Shown here piece after piece: positions 46,601 to 56,493 of a stretch of DNA of 64,000 nucleotides (positions are counted from its first letter, which is position 1; every line of letters begins with the position of its first letter). The DNA is taken from assembly GCA_009760855.2 (NCBI GenBank), contig WPIO01000001.1, positions 11,482,001-11,546,000 on the forward strand. The letters run 5' to 3'. The position numbers were made by a program, and so were the translations under genes. Source of the stretch: Cristatella mucedo. Taxonomy: Eukaryota > Bryozoa > Phylactolaemata > Cristatellidae. The notes under the pieces were generated by a model, which ran no database searches, had not been told where the DNA came from, and worked only from the letters and a program-made list of their open reading frames with translations.

Positions 46601-49600
46601 ACACATGAAGCAGGTTCTTAATGCACAGGAATATGCTTGACCTCCTTATGTAAGCAGATTAATGATAGTGAGAACCGTAAAAGCACACGGCGGATTTCGA
46701 CACGGCCTACTAGTGTGACGTAATTATTGATTACTTATGTATTACACACACACACCACACTTACAATACTTTGATTGCTGCCTCAGAAAGTGGATGTTTG
46801 GTGTCGAGGATATGGCGAGGGCTACACAGGGCAAAGTTGACCAATAGCATGTGTGGAATGAGTCACTGATGGGGTGTGGGCATTTTCAACCTGAAGCGAT
46901 GTCGATGAAGAAGAAGCCATGTCGATGCTCACATGCTTGAGCTGACTGGCAGTCCTGACACCCGCAGCTAAACATGTGCAGGTGGTAAGAGAAATTGCTG
47001 CGGTTGGAACAAAAAGTTGCTCTGGCAGCAAAGCTAGTGCACTGGTCGTGATTCATCAGTGACAATGTGATTCTTGATTTTGTGTTCCAAGGAAGAGTGA
47101 TTGCAACATGCAATACCAGCTACACAGTCAACTAGCAGCAAAGCACTTGCAAACGGGTCGCCGGTGGCAGGAGTATAGATCACATCAATTATATTACTGG
47201 CAAAACTCGAAGCTGTGAAAAAGTGCGATATGCAGTGTATAGCTAGTGATACTGCTCCACTAGGCGTTTATTTGCAGTCTAACTTAGGTTGGACTTACTG
47301 CACACACACGTGCTAGCATGCCCGCAAGCGCATACTTTTTTGCATTCGCATTCTGTAATTTCTGGGTCGCTTGGTGGCTGCGAGGATGCGAGGAACCGAG
47401 ATGACGTCACGGGTCTGCACTCTGGCTCTGCATCCAGGCGGGTGAACACTGCAATATCACTCTACGGTCTTTAGAGTCGTATACATTTTCCCTATGGTTC
47501 AGCCACATGTGCTGCTTCCTGAAGTGGTTACTTTGGATGAGTCTTATTTCGTTGAGAAATAATTTGGCCCAGCCGCAGCAAACGTGAACTGCTGCAGGTT
47601 TATTAGTAAATATACTTTGCCCATTCGCAGGTTCTCGTGGCTATCCTGTTCTATCGAGTGTACTGCACATTAGTTTTCAACTGAACACACACTTACGGTG
47701 AAGCAACGACAAATAATAACTGAAAATAAAGCAAAATAAAGTTAAGATCAGCTGATTGAACAGCCTATTTTTATATTGGCAGTAGAGCCGTAGCAGCAAT
47801 CAATATCACCTAGCTTGCTGTAAGCAATAAGGAGAACCTGCTGCGGGACTCGAATCGACGACCTGACTCGTACCGCGTGACCACGTGTCCCTCCCCTACC
47901 AGCACTCGGACGGTGGCAGGCTTTGTGACTGTTTTGTGGAGTCGGTAGCTTCAAATTCTCACATCGTTGTCGATAGTCGTAGTTGTCCTAATGTGCTGGT
48001 GTCAAATCTTTATTTATTTAGGTAGGCGGATATTTTCCATCGTTCCTCGATATGCTTGAAGAGAATCCTTTCCTGAAAGCAACCTTGCCGTGGGGAGCCT
48101 TAGCAATCACTCGTGACATGGAGCGAAACCACAGCAACGATGGACCGATCATGTGGGCTCGGCCAGGCGAGCAAGTGGTCCCTGCGGCCGACATGCCAAG
48201 GTCACCGCTGAAAAAGTCGAAAAGGTAACTGTCCTTTTCAGGCCGGCTAGCCCAGTGTTCTCGGATTCTTATTCTTTTGCTCTGCCGCCATTTTGCCCGT
48301 TCATCTTATGCAGCCGAGGCCCGAATAATGAGCTGCGCAACCTCCAGTATCTGCCACGAGCATCGGAACCCCGGGAAACGTTTGTGGAGGACCGCACGCG
48401 TGCTCATGCAGACCACGTTGGTCAAGGTCTGGATAGGCACACGACTGCTGCCGTTGGCGTTCTCAAAGCTATACACTGTGGTCAAAGGTATGTGTGCTGC
48501 ACATCAAACAAGCTTGTGGCTTTGCACATGTCCCCAACCTCGTCGCAGTCATCTCACTCGCTGTATCTCCGAAATGAGGTAGCTCAGTGCAGGCTGCTAA
48601 AGAGCTCCTCCAAGTTCCTTCAAATCATCCAATGCTCTTCGACGAATAGGAGCAGTGCTTCAGATTGACGGCGGCTCGTAGAAGACCAGTTCAGTTAATA
48701 CTTACACGTTTGTTTTCGAATCAAAGTTGATTGTAAAAGTTTCAGTGGCTCTTATTTGACTGAAGGCACCGGAGGTATCTGGTGACGGACTCCAGTTTTT
48801 TGCAGATATGCCCTTCTAGAATACTAGATAGACAGACGTTGGCATTTGGTCGTCATATAATGCCAAGTACTGCCTAAAAAACACTTGAAATATTGTACAT
48901 ACTCTTCAAGCAATTTTTCTGTGACGACTGCCATTATTAAGGTTCGGATGGTCGTGCCATTTTGACGTAGTTCCGAAAACGTTGTGAATTGCTATTGCTT
49001 GTTTAAGTTTGTGTATGTCTTGCTAAGCATATTTAGAATCTACTAGTGCTACAATGGACTGAATTAATGCTTCTGGAATAGTACAGTGAGTATAGAGTTG
49101 TTTTATCAGGCTGATTAATGTTTAGCAGCAGGTAGTACACAGCTTGTTCGTCATGTTTGAGCATTCATGTCAGCTGACATCTTGTAGAGGGTAGCATCGT
49201 TCCCTAGAGCTGCTGAGCCAGATAGATCACGGGAGAGTGTGCCTTAGTGGGTCTTGGTGATAACGTACCTTTATTTGAACCGGCACGATTAGGTGACCAC
49301 AGCTCCTCGTGTTTCAATACGTGTCAACCAGGTAGCCTAGTAGCAGTAGCATGTGCGCAGGAGCACGCACACAGCCAGCGTGTCTGTGCTGTGCTCATGC
49401 TCATCATGGCCTTAACTTTACCGTGATTGCACAAGCTCTTGCAATTAACCTTCGTCTTACAGGTCGTTAGCACGTAAGCACCTACCTTTCTGTTCTTTCC
49501 GTGTCGTAGTCGATCACTGTTCGAATTACTGTCGACACATGACATATCAGCTTCCCTTTTTTTGACAGTTACCCGAGTGACCGCATTGTCAAAGACATCG

Positions 49601-52600
49601 TATGCTTTGATGCAGAAGATTTTTTCGAGGTGACAGAAAAGCTGCAGCTGGATCTGCACGAACCACCTGTCTCCCAGGTAAATAGTCGTTTAAAATTGAC
49701 ACGTTGAGAGTAAGTTCCAGGCTTTGGCAGCATACCAAATCAAGGTACTGTCTCCAAAGGATTTGAAGTTGGTTCGAGGTATTTCTAAACGATGAGTCAG
49801 CAATGCAGGTGGTACGATGCCTCACCTGATTAAGAAGTATTTCTGATAGGTAGGCTGGAGCCAGAGAATTAAGGGACCTACAAGTGAGTGAGAGAACCTT
49901 GAAGTCGGTGCGCTGCTTGATTGGGATCCAATGCAGGTCGGCGAGAAGTGATGTAAGGTGGCAGCTGTGACGCTCACGACAGACAAGCCTAGCTTCAGAC
50001 TTTTCCCCAAATGTGAGTTCCTGATTGAATAAGCCGAAACACCTGCAGGCAGTGAGTTACAGAAGTCGAGACGGAATGTCACAAATGCATGGACCAACTT
50101 GGATGTGGTGTCCCTGTCTATTCAGGCCCGAAGTTTAGCGTTGTTACGTTGTTGAAAGAAGGCAGAGCAGACGTGGTCGTCTAGTGAAAGGTTACCAGTG
50201 AAGATCCTACGGGACAAATATTGTCATAGCCAATTTTGATCGTTACACCATCCAATTTCCGAGTCACGATGGTTTTGTCCGTACCTAGTAAGTTGTTTCA
50301 TCGTCATTCAATTTGAGAAAGTTTGCTGCCATCTAAGTGTGAATGTCGGCAATACATGCAGCACGGGAGTTTAAAGAGTTTGACATGCTAGTAGGCTGGA
50401 GGTATCAAAGGATAGGTACAGCTTTGTGTCATCGGTATAGAAATGAAAGCCTAGATTATGCTCGGCAATTACATCGCTTCATTGGTTTTTATTATCTCTA
50501 GGCCAGACAGTGTTGCTTCTGCTATTCTGGACGCTCCAATGCTTCTTACCAAGGCATATTAAGATGCTATGAATCTGGTGACTGTAGCAATCACGAAGAC
50601 TCTCAGGGCAGCATGCATTTGACTCGGAGTCGGCCACATGTTTTTAGGACATGGGGAGGGGAGAAACTGGATGACTGATTGACCGAGCCTCAATAAGGAG
50701 CTGCGCTGGAGCTTGTGCTTTTACCGTGTTTGACACTTGGTTTGTGTTTGTAGACAAGCTCAATTCTTGTAACGATGGGCTCGAAATGTGAACACTTGCC
50801 CCCGTCTTTTAATAAGAATCTAGCTGACGAATCGATATCTCTGGGACGGCATCTTCTCCACAACCCAAAGAAAGAAAATGGAGAAAAAGAAAGGGGGAGA
50901 CAGCTGTGAATTAGTGTACTTTGACAAGTGCATGGTTGGGAGGTGTGTAGAATCTGTTTAAATAGTGCATTACATTTATATTTTCGTATATTTCTAAAGG
51001 GGTATAGAGAGCTCATGGCTTGTCTTTGGTTGGAAGAAACCGGAGGCCAAAATGTACTGATAATTTTAGGTCAACAAACTTAGGATCTATTCAAATAAAT
51101 TTTGGTCATCATCTCTTAAGAGTGTGCTAATTGTATACATGGGAACTGACATCTTTAATTGGCGCTCCTGCATGTATGTGAGCTTGATCCTGCTAATTAA
51201 ATGCAACACTGGTTTAGCCCAGTGGCTGAGGTGCTGCCTCGACCAAGGTCAACAATGTAAATGTGTTGGTTACCAAGGTCGTTGGCTCAAGCCCCGTGGC
51301 ATATGTGAAGCGCCTAAATAGAGATTAGGTTCTCTTAGGGCGCTATATAAATGAATTATTAAAAAATGTCTTGCATGACAGTAAATATGCAAGGAGCGTG
51401 GATGCCGTGCAGGTTTTATATTTGAACGTACTCTTTTGTTCAGAAGGGCCAAATCAATCAAGCTGGGCTGCACTCCTATTTTTTGGAAGCAGGCAGGACT
51501 TCATTTATTCAACAGTACTAATTCTGGCATCTATTGATATGCTGGTACTCATGCACCTGGTGTTCGGAAACTGCGATCTGCACTGGCTGTCTCGTTTGGA
51601 GTGGTGTTTCATTCCTCATACTGTACACACAGGGGCTAATGGCAATCATCACGCTATAGCTCCTGGGCTCAGATATCTTACTTAATATATCCTATATCTG
51701 CCCCGTTTAGAAGTTAAACCTAGGTTAGAGAATTCAAGCTCCTTGTTATCTATCTGGTCCTTTTTCAAGTTTAGGCGAAATTCAGAGATGTTTCCTCCTT
51801 CCGTTGCATTGTCCTGTGTGAACGTATATGTGCAGACACTATTGTATTAGCCATTGACCCGCTTCCTTTCAAGCATATGCAGAAAGAGATGTAGTTTGCA
51901 TTGGATTTATTATTAATTTTACAGCTTACCTCCGACTGTGCAATTTGGCCCCCCCAATCTGTTACTTTTTTGTGTGGGGGGAGCTGTATACCACTACTTG
52001 CCCATGCTCGAGAAATTCCGGTCTTGCATTGCAATGTGTGCCTTGTGGTGCAGTGAGTCCAATGGCCTAGTTAAGTATTTATGCCCCTCCAAGATGAGGC
52101 CACATTCCGATGCTGCTAGGGCTGGAAGCAGCTTAGCAGCTCCGGAGTGACATCCTTAGCAACGGAAATAATAGATAGGACAATGAGGAGACACGTGAGC
52201 ATGGTTACATAGGTACAATGTATATGCATGTAAACAAACAAAATCGACCAATTTCAGGGCATACATAGGACATATTTTAAATCCCGGTGTTTTCATAATC
52301 AAGCTTTGAAGATTAGCAGGCAAGTTTTTTCAGAGTGAGATGCCAAGGACTTTCTAGTCTACTTCATTTCCCCTTTCTGATCAACCGGGTGCAAACCGGT
52401 TCGGCTGAATCATGCCTAAGTATCCAAGGGACACAGCAACTTTCCTTAAGGTATAGTCCTTCACAAACAGGGCTGAGGCAATAGGAAGATCGTTCTTGTA
52501 CTCGGAAGGTTGTACCGAGTATAACCCGGCAAAGGACTCGAGGCTTCATGGCCAACAGCCACTGCCCTAGGCCTCCAGCACAAGGCATCGAACAGATAGT

Positions 52601-55600
52601 CGGCTGCTGAAGATGCCTGCACTACGCAATGGGAATGCCAGCTTTCGACCACACTGGACGTCGCCAGAGGGACTACAATTAGCTAGCAGGCAAACAACAC
52701 TTCCGTCGACTTAAAGAGGAGGGGGTTGGTAACATTTTCCGACGACCGAGCGACCAGACCGAGTAAGCAGCGTGAAGCTGAAGGGCTGCTGCAATGGGTC
52801 AAGCTTCCGGTCAAGCACCGGACTCCTGAAGATTGATGCCCGGCTTATTGGACAGGCGGAAGTAAATTTCAACTCTTTCGGCAAGAACGCTGGTTTCGAG
52901 TGAGCCAAAGAAAATGTGAGGAATACAGCGATGATTGCCTGCAGCACACTGCAAAGTACGGAGATGGCAGGAACATGGTTTAGGACTCATTTTCCAGTTT
53001 TAGTATTGGAGCACTCCTTGCATTTGGGACGGGATTCTTTGTCAATGCACTGCAAACAATTGGCATTCCCTTCCCTCGACGACCGTTGGACCTCAGCAGT
53101 ATTTATCAGCAGTATAATAAACAAGCTATCCAATGACTATGTTGTTGGCATGAGTAAGTACTTTTGGCCCGGAGTGTATGGAAATTACTAGTCCTTAGAA
53201 GCTCTTCGGATGCAGTGACATTAAGAGTTTCTCTGAAGCTCTCCGACATGTTATTGTCTTGAGCTCAGAAATCTTCAAAGTACTATATAGTTAAATATAG
53301 TTAGATAGGCACATTTTCCCAGAGCTCTATTTGCTATGCTGTTCCATTTACATGATTCGCCTATGTGAATCCAAAATTATAGGTTGATTCTGGACGTTGG
53401 CTACTACCAGAGTAGTGCTCCCGATAAATAAAAATAAATACAATATTAGCTGATTTAATAGCCTCATCTGTTTAGCAGCAAAAGAGCTTTAATGGCTATC
53501 GCCACCGTTTGCCGTTGGCAAATAATAATAATAATAATAATGTACTTGATAAAGCGCCATCAGAGAACTTAATCTCTTTCTAGGCGCTTTACATTTGCTG
53601 CAAAGGGAAATGCAATTAAATAGTAAGTAAAATCATGCTTGAAAAACAAACAAAACGAATAAGGGGTTAGGGGTGACATGCACAGGGTCAGCATGCAAAT
53701 GTGGTTAGTGGCAGCATGCACAGCGTCAGCACGCATAAGCACGTGAAGGACGAATCACAGGGACCCACTAAATGCTGTCTTAAATAGGTGTTTTTAAGTT
53801 CCTTTTAAATGTGGTCAGGTCAGGGGATGTTCTGACGCAGGTCGGGAGGGAGTTCCAGGCTTTGGGAGCATACGAACTAAATGCACGGTCTCCAAAGGAT
53901 TTAAGGTTTGTACGAGGTATTTCTAGACTGTTGGATTCCGAAAAGCAGGTGGTACGATGCTTGGCCTGATGGGGGAGTATGTCGGAGAGATAGGCTGGAG
54001 CCATAGAATGAAGGGACCTAAAAGTGAGCGACAAAACCTTGAAGTCAATCCGTTGCTTGACTGGTAGCCAGTGCAGGTCGGCGAGAAGTGGTGTAATGTG
54101 ACAACTGCGACGCTCACTACAGACAAGCCTAGCTGCGGAGTTTTGCATCAGCTGCAATCGCCTGATCGCACATGCTGGTAGGCCAGTAAACAGTGAGTTG
54201 CAGAAGTTGAGACGGGATGTCACAAATGCATGGACCAACTTGGACTTGGTATCCTTATCTAAATAAGCCCGAATTTTAGCAATGTTATGAAGCTGAAAAT
54301 AGGCAGATTTGACCGTGGAGCTGATATGGTCGTCTAACGAGAGATCGCTTTGGAATATGACACCTAGATTTATAATCACTCACTGCAAGATTATAATGTC
54401 ACCCACAGCAGTCCTAGGTTAGAGCCACAAGGGATTAGGCTAAAAACTTCCTCTAAACCTATTTAAAACTTCACATGGGATATCAGAAACGAGAAGCTGT
54501 AAGAAAGAAGTTGTAAGACGTCAAGCTGTGCACTATATCGGGATCCGGGGAACTTAAGGAAAACACATCTATTTAGGACAGCATTTAGTGGGTCCCCGTG
54601 ATTCGTCCTTGGTGTGCTTATGCGTGCTGACACTGTGCATGCTGCCACTAACCACATTTGCATGCTGACCCTGTGCATGTCAACCCTAACCATGTTATTC
54701 ATGTTGTTTATCAAGCATGATATTACTCACCTTCCAATTGCATTTCCCTTTGCAGCAAATGTAAAGCGCCTAGAAAGAGATTTAGTTCTCTGAGGGCACT
54801 TTATCAAGTGCATTATTATTATTATCCTCTCAAGATCTATCAGAACCCACCAGAGCTATTGTGCTGGGTCAGAACTGTCACTACTGGTAGGCGGAGGAGC
54901 GTAGAATTCTGTCGTAAATCCACAGGCATTGTGGGATCCAGAAAAAAAATGATTTCTTTTGCTAGCTTATAGCTGTGGAATCGGTCACGAGCCAGCAGGC
55001 AGATATTGAGGCTCAGTTGTTTGCTCGGACCTCTCCTGCACCTGTCTCTGGCTTGACAGTAGTGCAGTCTTCGAGCAGACTCAGATCTGCTGGCATCATA
55101 CCAACTAGACTTATCGCTACATTGTTTGAATTCTGGCATGCTCTCTTAATTAATCTCTGACAAGACTGGTGCAGACCACATCAAGCAAAAGAAAGCATGC
55201 AAATTGAGTGGTGAGATTGCAATAAGCAGAGTATTGCACAATGTAGCAGGCGGTTACAGCCTTAATACGCTTCAGCAGTTGAAACTGCAACACAGGTATT
55301 TTCATTGTCAATGCAGTCGAACTAACGTCAGCATATGTTATACAGGCATAAGTTCAGTTTCCAAAAACAGACGCAATTCGGTGAGGACACGGTGCCAAGC
55401 AGAAGAACTAAAGCAACCATTGTAGCTTTAATGATCCATAAACATAAATGCGGTTATTTTAACTCGTGTGTTTGCTTGTCGGTCGTCGTCGTCGCACATG
55501 TGTCACGCGATAATGAGCCAAGCTGTGCTTACCACCTGTGCATGATACCGTTTCAGTGCGTGACGTGGGTTGAAGAGGCAAAATTGAACCAACTTCGGCG

Positions 55601-55970
55601 GGAAGGCGTTCGCTATGCCAAGATACAGCTACGTGACAACGACATTTATTTCATTCCCAGGAACGTTGTCCACCAGTTTAAGACCGTGTCTGCTGTGTGC
55701 AGTTTGGCCTGGCACGTGCGCCTGAGAGCCTACTATCCCGAGTCCACGAGCGTCGAGGAAGTCGAAACTGCTCATACTGCAGAAAGCAGCAGCAGCCTAA
55801 ACGGTTGTCCTAGTGAGGACGGGTCTTCGACAATCCCCGCTCCGTGTACCGACGTGATGCACAGCGAAGGATGCACTACAGATACTGCCACTGCAGCAAC
55901 TGCTGCATCATCGCAAGGCGACGTGACAACAGTCTCTCACGAAGTGACAGCAACACCTGTAGCAAGCTAG
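40607..55970 (+). CDS. RSBN1: RSBN1 / RSBN1L orthologue (KDM9-type JmjC-like protein)
   Basis: Nuclear protein of the round spermatid basic protein 1 family. The nematode relative DPY-21 demethylates H4K20me2, so histone demethylase activity is likely here. Coding exons: 40607-41051, 43619-45468, 48022-48224, 48314-48487, 49569-49677, 55557-55970. All phases match (1,0,2,2,0), giving 1064 residues against about 800-850 in mammals. The extra length is a low-complexity Lys/Ser/Ala-rich N-terminal half. The conserved domain starts near [20 protein letters not shown] and runs almost to the end. The likely iron ligands H864 and D866 (TRAHADH) and H966 (NVVHQFKT) are intact. The start is ATG 40607, directly preceded by an in-frame TAA; a second ATG lies two codons on. 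Introns 1, 2 and 5 carry SINEs or LINEs. Confidence 0.96.
41052..43618 (+). other. RSBN1 intron 1
   Basis: Donor GAAG|GTAGGA, acceptor CTGGTTGTAG. Contains a pyrimidine-rich stretch (about 41590-41670) and a reverse SINE-2. No other gene. Confidence 0.8.
42895..43015 (-). mobile_element. tRNA-derived SINE with LINE-like tail (SINE-2)
   Basis: Read on -, GGTCTAGCGGTAAAGGTGCT is the A-box region, GGGCTCGAGCACC the B-box region, and the tail GTGAAGCGCCTGAATAGAGA resembles the L2 LINE end. Same family as 4722, 51211 and 60228. Confidence 0.82.
43619..45468 (+). CDS. RSBN1: RSBN1 exon 2: basic linker plus start of the catalytic domain
   Basis: 616 codons. The first about 460 are low complexity ([16 protein letters not shown], Ser/Gly/Lys/Ala-rich), with [20 protein letters not shown] as a likely conserved island. 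The last about 150 begin the family domain: [53 protein letters not shown]. It ends QEE then GTGAGA. The open frame continues to 45687, but that part is intron read-through. GC content is well above that of the introns. Confidence 0.93.
45469..48021 (+). other. RSBN1 intron 2
   Basis: AT-richer, no gene recognised. Contains a short (CA)n run near 46745 and a reverse SINE-1 at 47745-47890. Confidence 0.7.
47745..47890 (-). mobile_element. tRNA-derived SINE (SINE-1)
   Basis: Read on -, GTCACGCGGTACGAGTCAGG is followed by a B-box-like GATTCGAGTCCCGCAGCAGG and a tail CAATCAGCTGATC. In RSBN1 intron 2. Confidence 0.65.
48314..48487 (+). CDS. RSBN1: RSBN1 exon 4: iron-binding HxD exon
   Basis: Encodes [20 protein letters not shown], then [14 protein letters not shown] and [16 protein letters not shown], one of the most conserved stretches of the family. 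H864 and D866 are the presumed Fe(II) ligands by correspondence with DPY-21. An 89-bp intron precedes it. Both flanking introns are phase 2, so skipping this exon would keep the frame but remove the catalytic motif. Confidence 0.93.
49690..50480 (-). mobile_element. L2-type LINE fragment (family A), reverse strand
   Basis: In RSBN1 intron 5, antisense. Read on -: a region matching AFHFYADD surroundings (about 50440), [16 protein letters not shown]-like sequence (about 50050) and [14 protein letters not shown]-like sequence (about 49900-49940), down to the NSLP region at about 49700. Tail not present. Frames broken. Confidence 0.78.
50481..51210. other. RSBN1 intron 5, no feature recognised
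   Basis: No gene. Short frames without domains. Confidence 0.5.
51211..51361 (+). mobile_element. tRNA-derived SINE with LINE-like tail (SINE-2), complete
   Basis: A box TAGCCCAGTGGCTGAGGTGC, B box GGCTCAAGCCCCGTGG. The tail GTGAAGCGCCTAAATAGAGA, a TTCTCTTAGGGCGCT stretch and ATGAATTATT align base for base over most of the L2 LINE end. A roughly 30-bp insertion separates the two promoter boxes relative to the 60228 copy. RSBN1 intron 5. Confidence 0.88.
51362..53435. other. RSBN1 intron 5, no confirmed gene
   Basis: Mostly unremarkable. On the reverse strand, 52950-52364 shows two open segments: one begins with a hydrophobic stretch ([14 protein letters not shown]), the other is Cys-rich ([19 protein letters not shown]). 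They are not joined by clear splice sites, no ATG sits at the expected place and another frame competes, so I do not call a gene. Confidence 0.3.
53440..53520 (-). mobile_element. SINE-1 3' fragment
   Basis: Read on -, the body CGATAGCCATTAAAGCTC and tail GAGGCTATTAAATCAGCTAA remain. It directly abuts the LINE tail that follows. Confidence 0.6.
53522..54430 (-). mobile_element. L2-type LINE 3' end (family A), reverse strand, young
   Basis: Read on -: [58 protein letters not shown] and [18 protein letters not shown] form a frame of 199 codons (54379-53780) with no stop. It is followed by the 3' UTR and an ATT tail at 53522-53541. Very close to copies at 17580-18370 and 54560-54830. In RSBN1 intron 5, antisense. 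Confidence 0.93.
54560..54830 (+). mobile_element. L2-type LINE 3' tail (family A), young
   Basis: 3' UTR only: TTTAGGACAGCATTTAGTGG, GCATGCTGACCCTGTGCATG, AGCAAATGTAAAGCGCCTAG, then ATT repeats at about 54810-54825. Its sequence repeats the tail of the reverse copy about 1 kb to the left almost exactly, so the two form a long inverted repeat. Confidence 0.92.
54831..55556 (+). other. RSBN1 intron 5, 3' part
   Basis: No gene or recognised repeat. Ends in the acceptor TACCGTTTCAG for the last RSBN1 exon. Confidence 0.6.
55557..55970 (+). CDS. RSBN1: RSBN1 terminal exon
   Basis: Encodes [40 protein letters not shown] (with H966, the presumed third iron ligand) and [21 protein letters not shown] 60-residue Ser/Thr/Ala-rich tail follows, then a TAG stop. 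The conserved part is nearly identical to vertebrate RSBN1 as I know it. The tail is not conserved. Confidence 0.95.
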   Translation, partial: CVTWVEEAKLNQLRREGVRYAKIQLRDNDIYFIPRNVVHQFKTVSAVCSLAWHVRLRAYYPESTSVEEVETAHTAESSSSLNGCPSEDGSSTIPAPCTDVMHSEGCTTDTATAATAASSQGDVTTVSHEVTATPVAS

Positions 55971-56344
55971 CTAGGATCGTCTGTATCTATCGTTGCATCT
56001 TTTGTATAATTCATGAACTGAAGTGTCCCCCACAGCCCTCACAGCAAGCAGGGCCTGGCAAGAGAGTCTGCTTACTGGATCATCTCTGGAAGCCATCTGC
56101 CTGGCTGGGGTGATGAACATATTTTCATATTGCTCCTCTACCATTAGTTACGTCTACGCATGCACCTGCTACTCTCTTTCTGCTATTTATTGCAGTAAAT
56201 ATCGCAAGTTGCTATGGCTCCATTTCACACATTTGCAATACACTTTTAATATTAAGTCAGCCAAAATTGCCAATACAGTCCAAAGCTGACGACGACAATG
56301 CTGCACTTTGACTTGAACCAGCAATGTGCTTAGTGGGTGCCATG

Positions 56345-56350
56345 TTTATT
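56345..56350 (-). terminator. Candidate poly(A) signal for DNM1L
   Basis: TTTATT on +, that is AATAAA on the gene strand, 87 bases after the DNM1L stop codon. Confidence 0.6.
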
Positions 56351-56436
56351 TTGAAATATGGCACTCTTCGGCATCATTCTTGTGCCGGCTGCAGCTGTGT
56401 TGCAGCAGCTAAAGCAGCTGGTGGCCTGTATCACAT

Positions 56437-56493
56437 TTACCAGACTTGGAACTCCCGTATTTCGCTGATTATTTGTCCAGCTTTTTGCAGAGC
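56437..56493 (-). CDS. DNM1L: DNM1L last exon
   Basis: 57 bases: acceptor GTGGTTTTTAG, 18 codons and TAA. It is too short to stand out as an open frame and was found by looking for the expected Drp1 C-terminus. Joins in phase 0 to the exon ending at 57103. Confidence 0.93.
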   Translation of the reverse strand, partial: ALQKAGQIISEIREFQVW

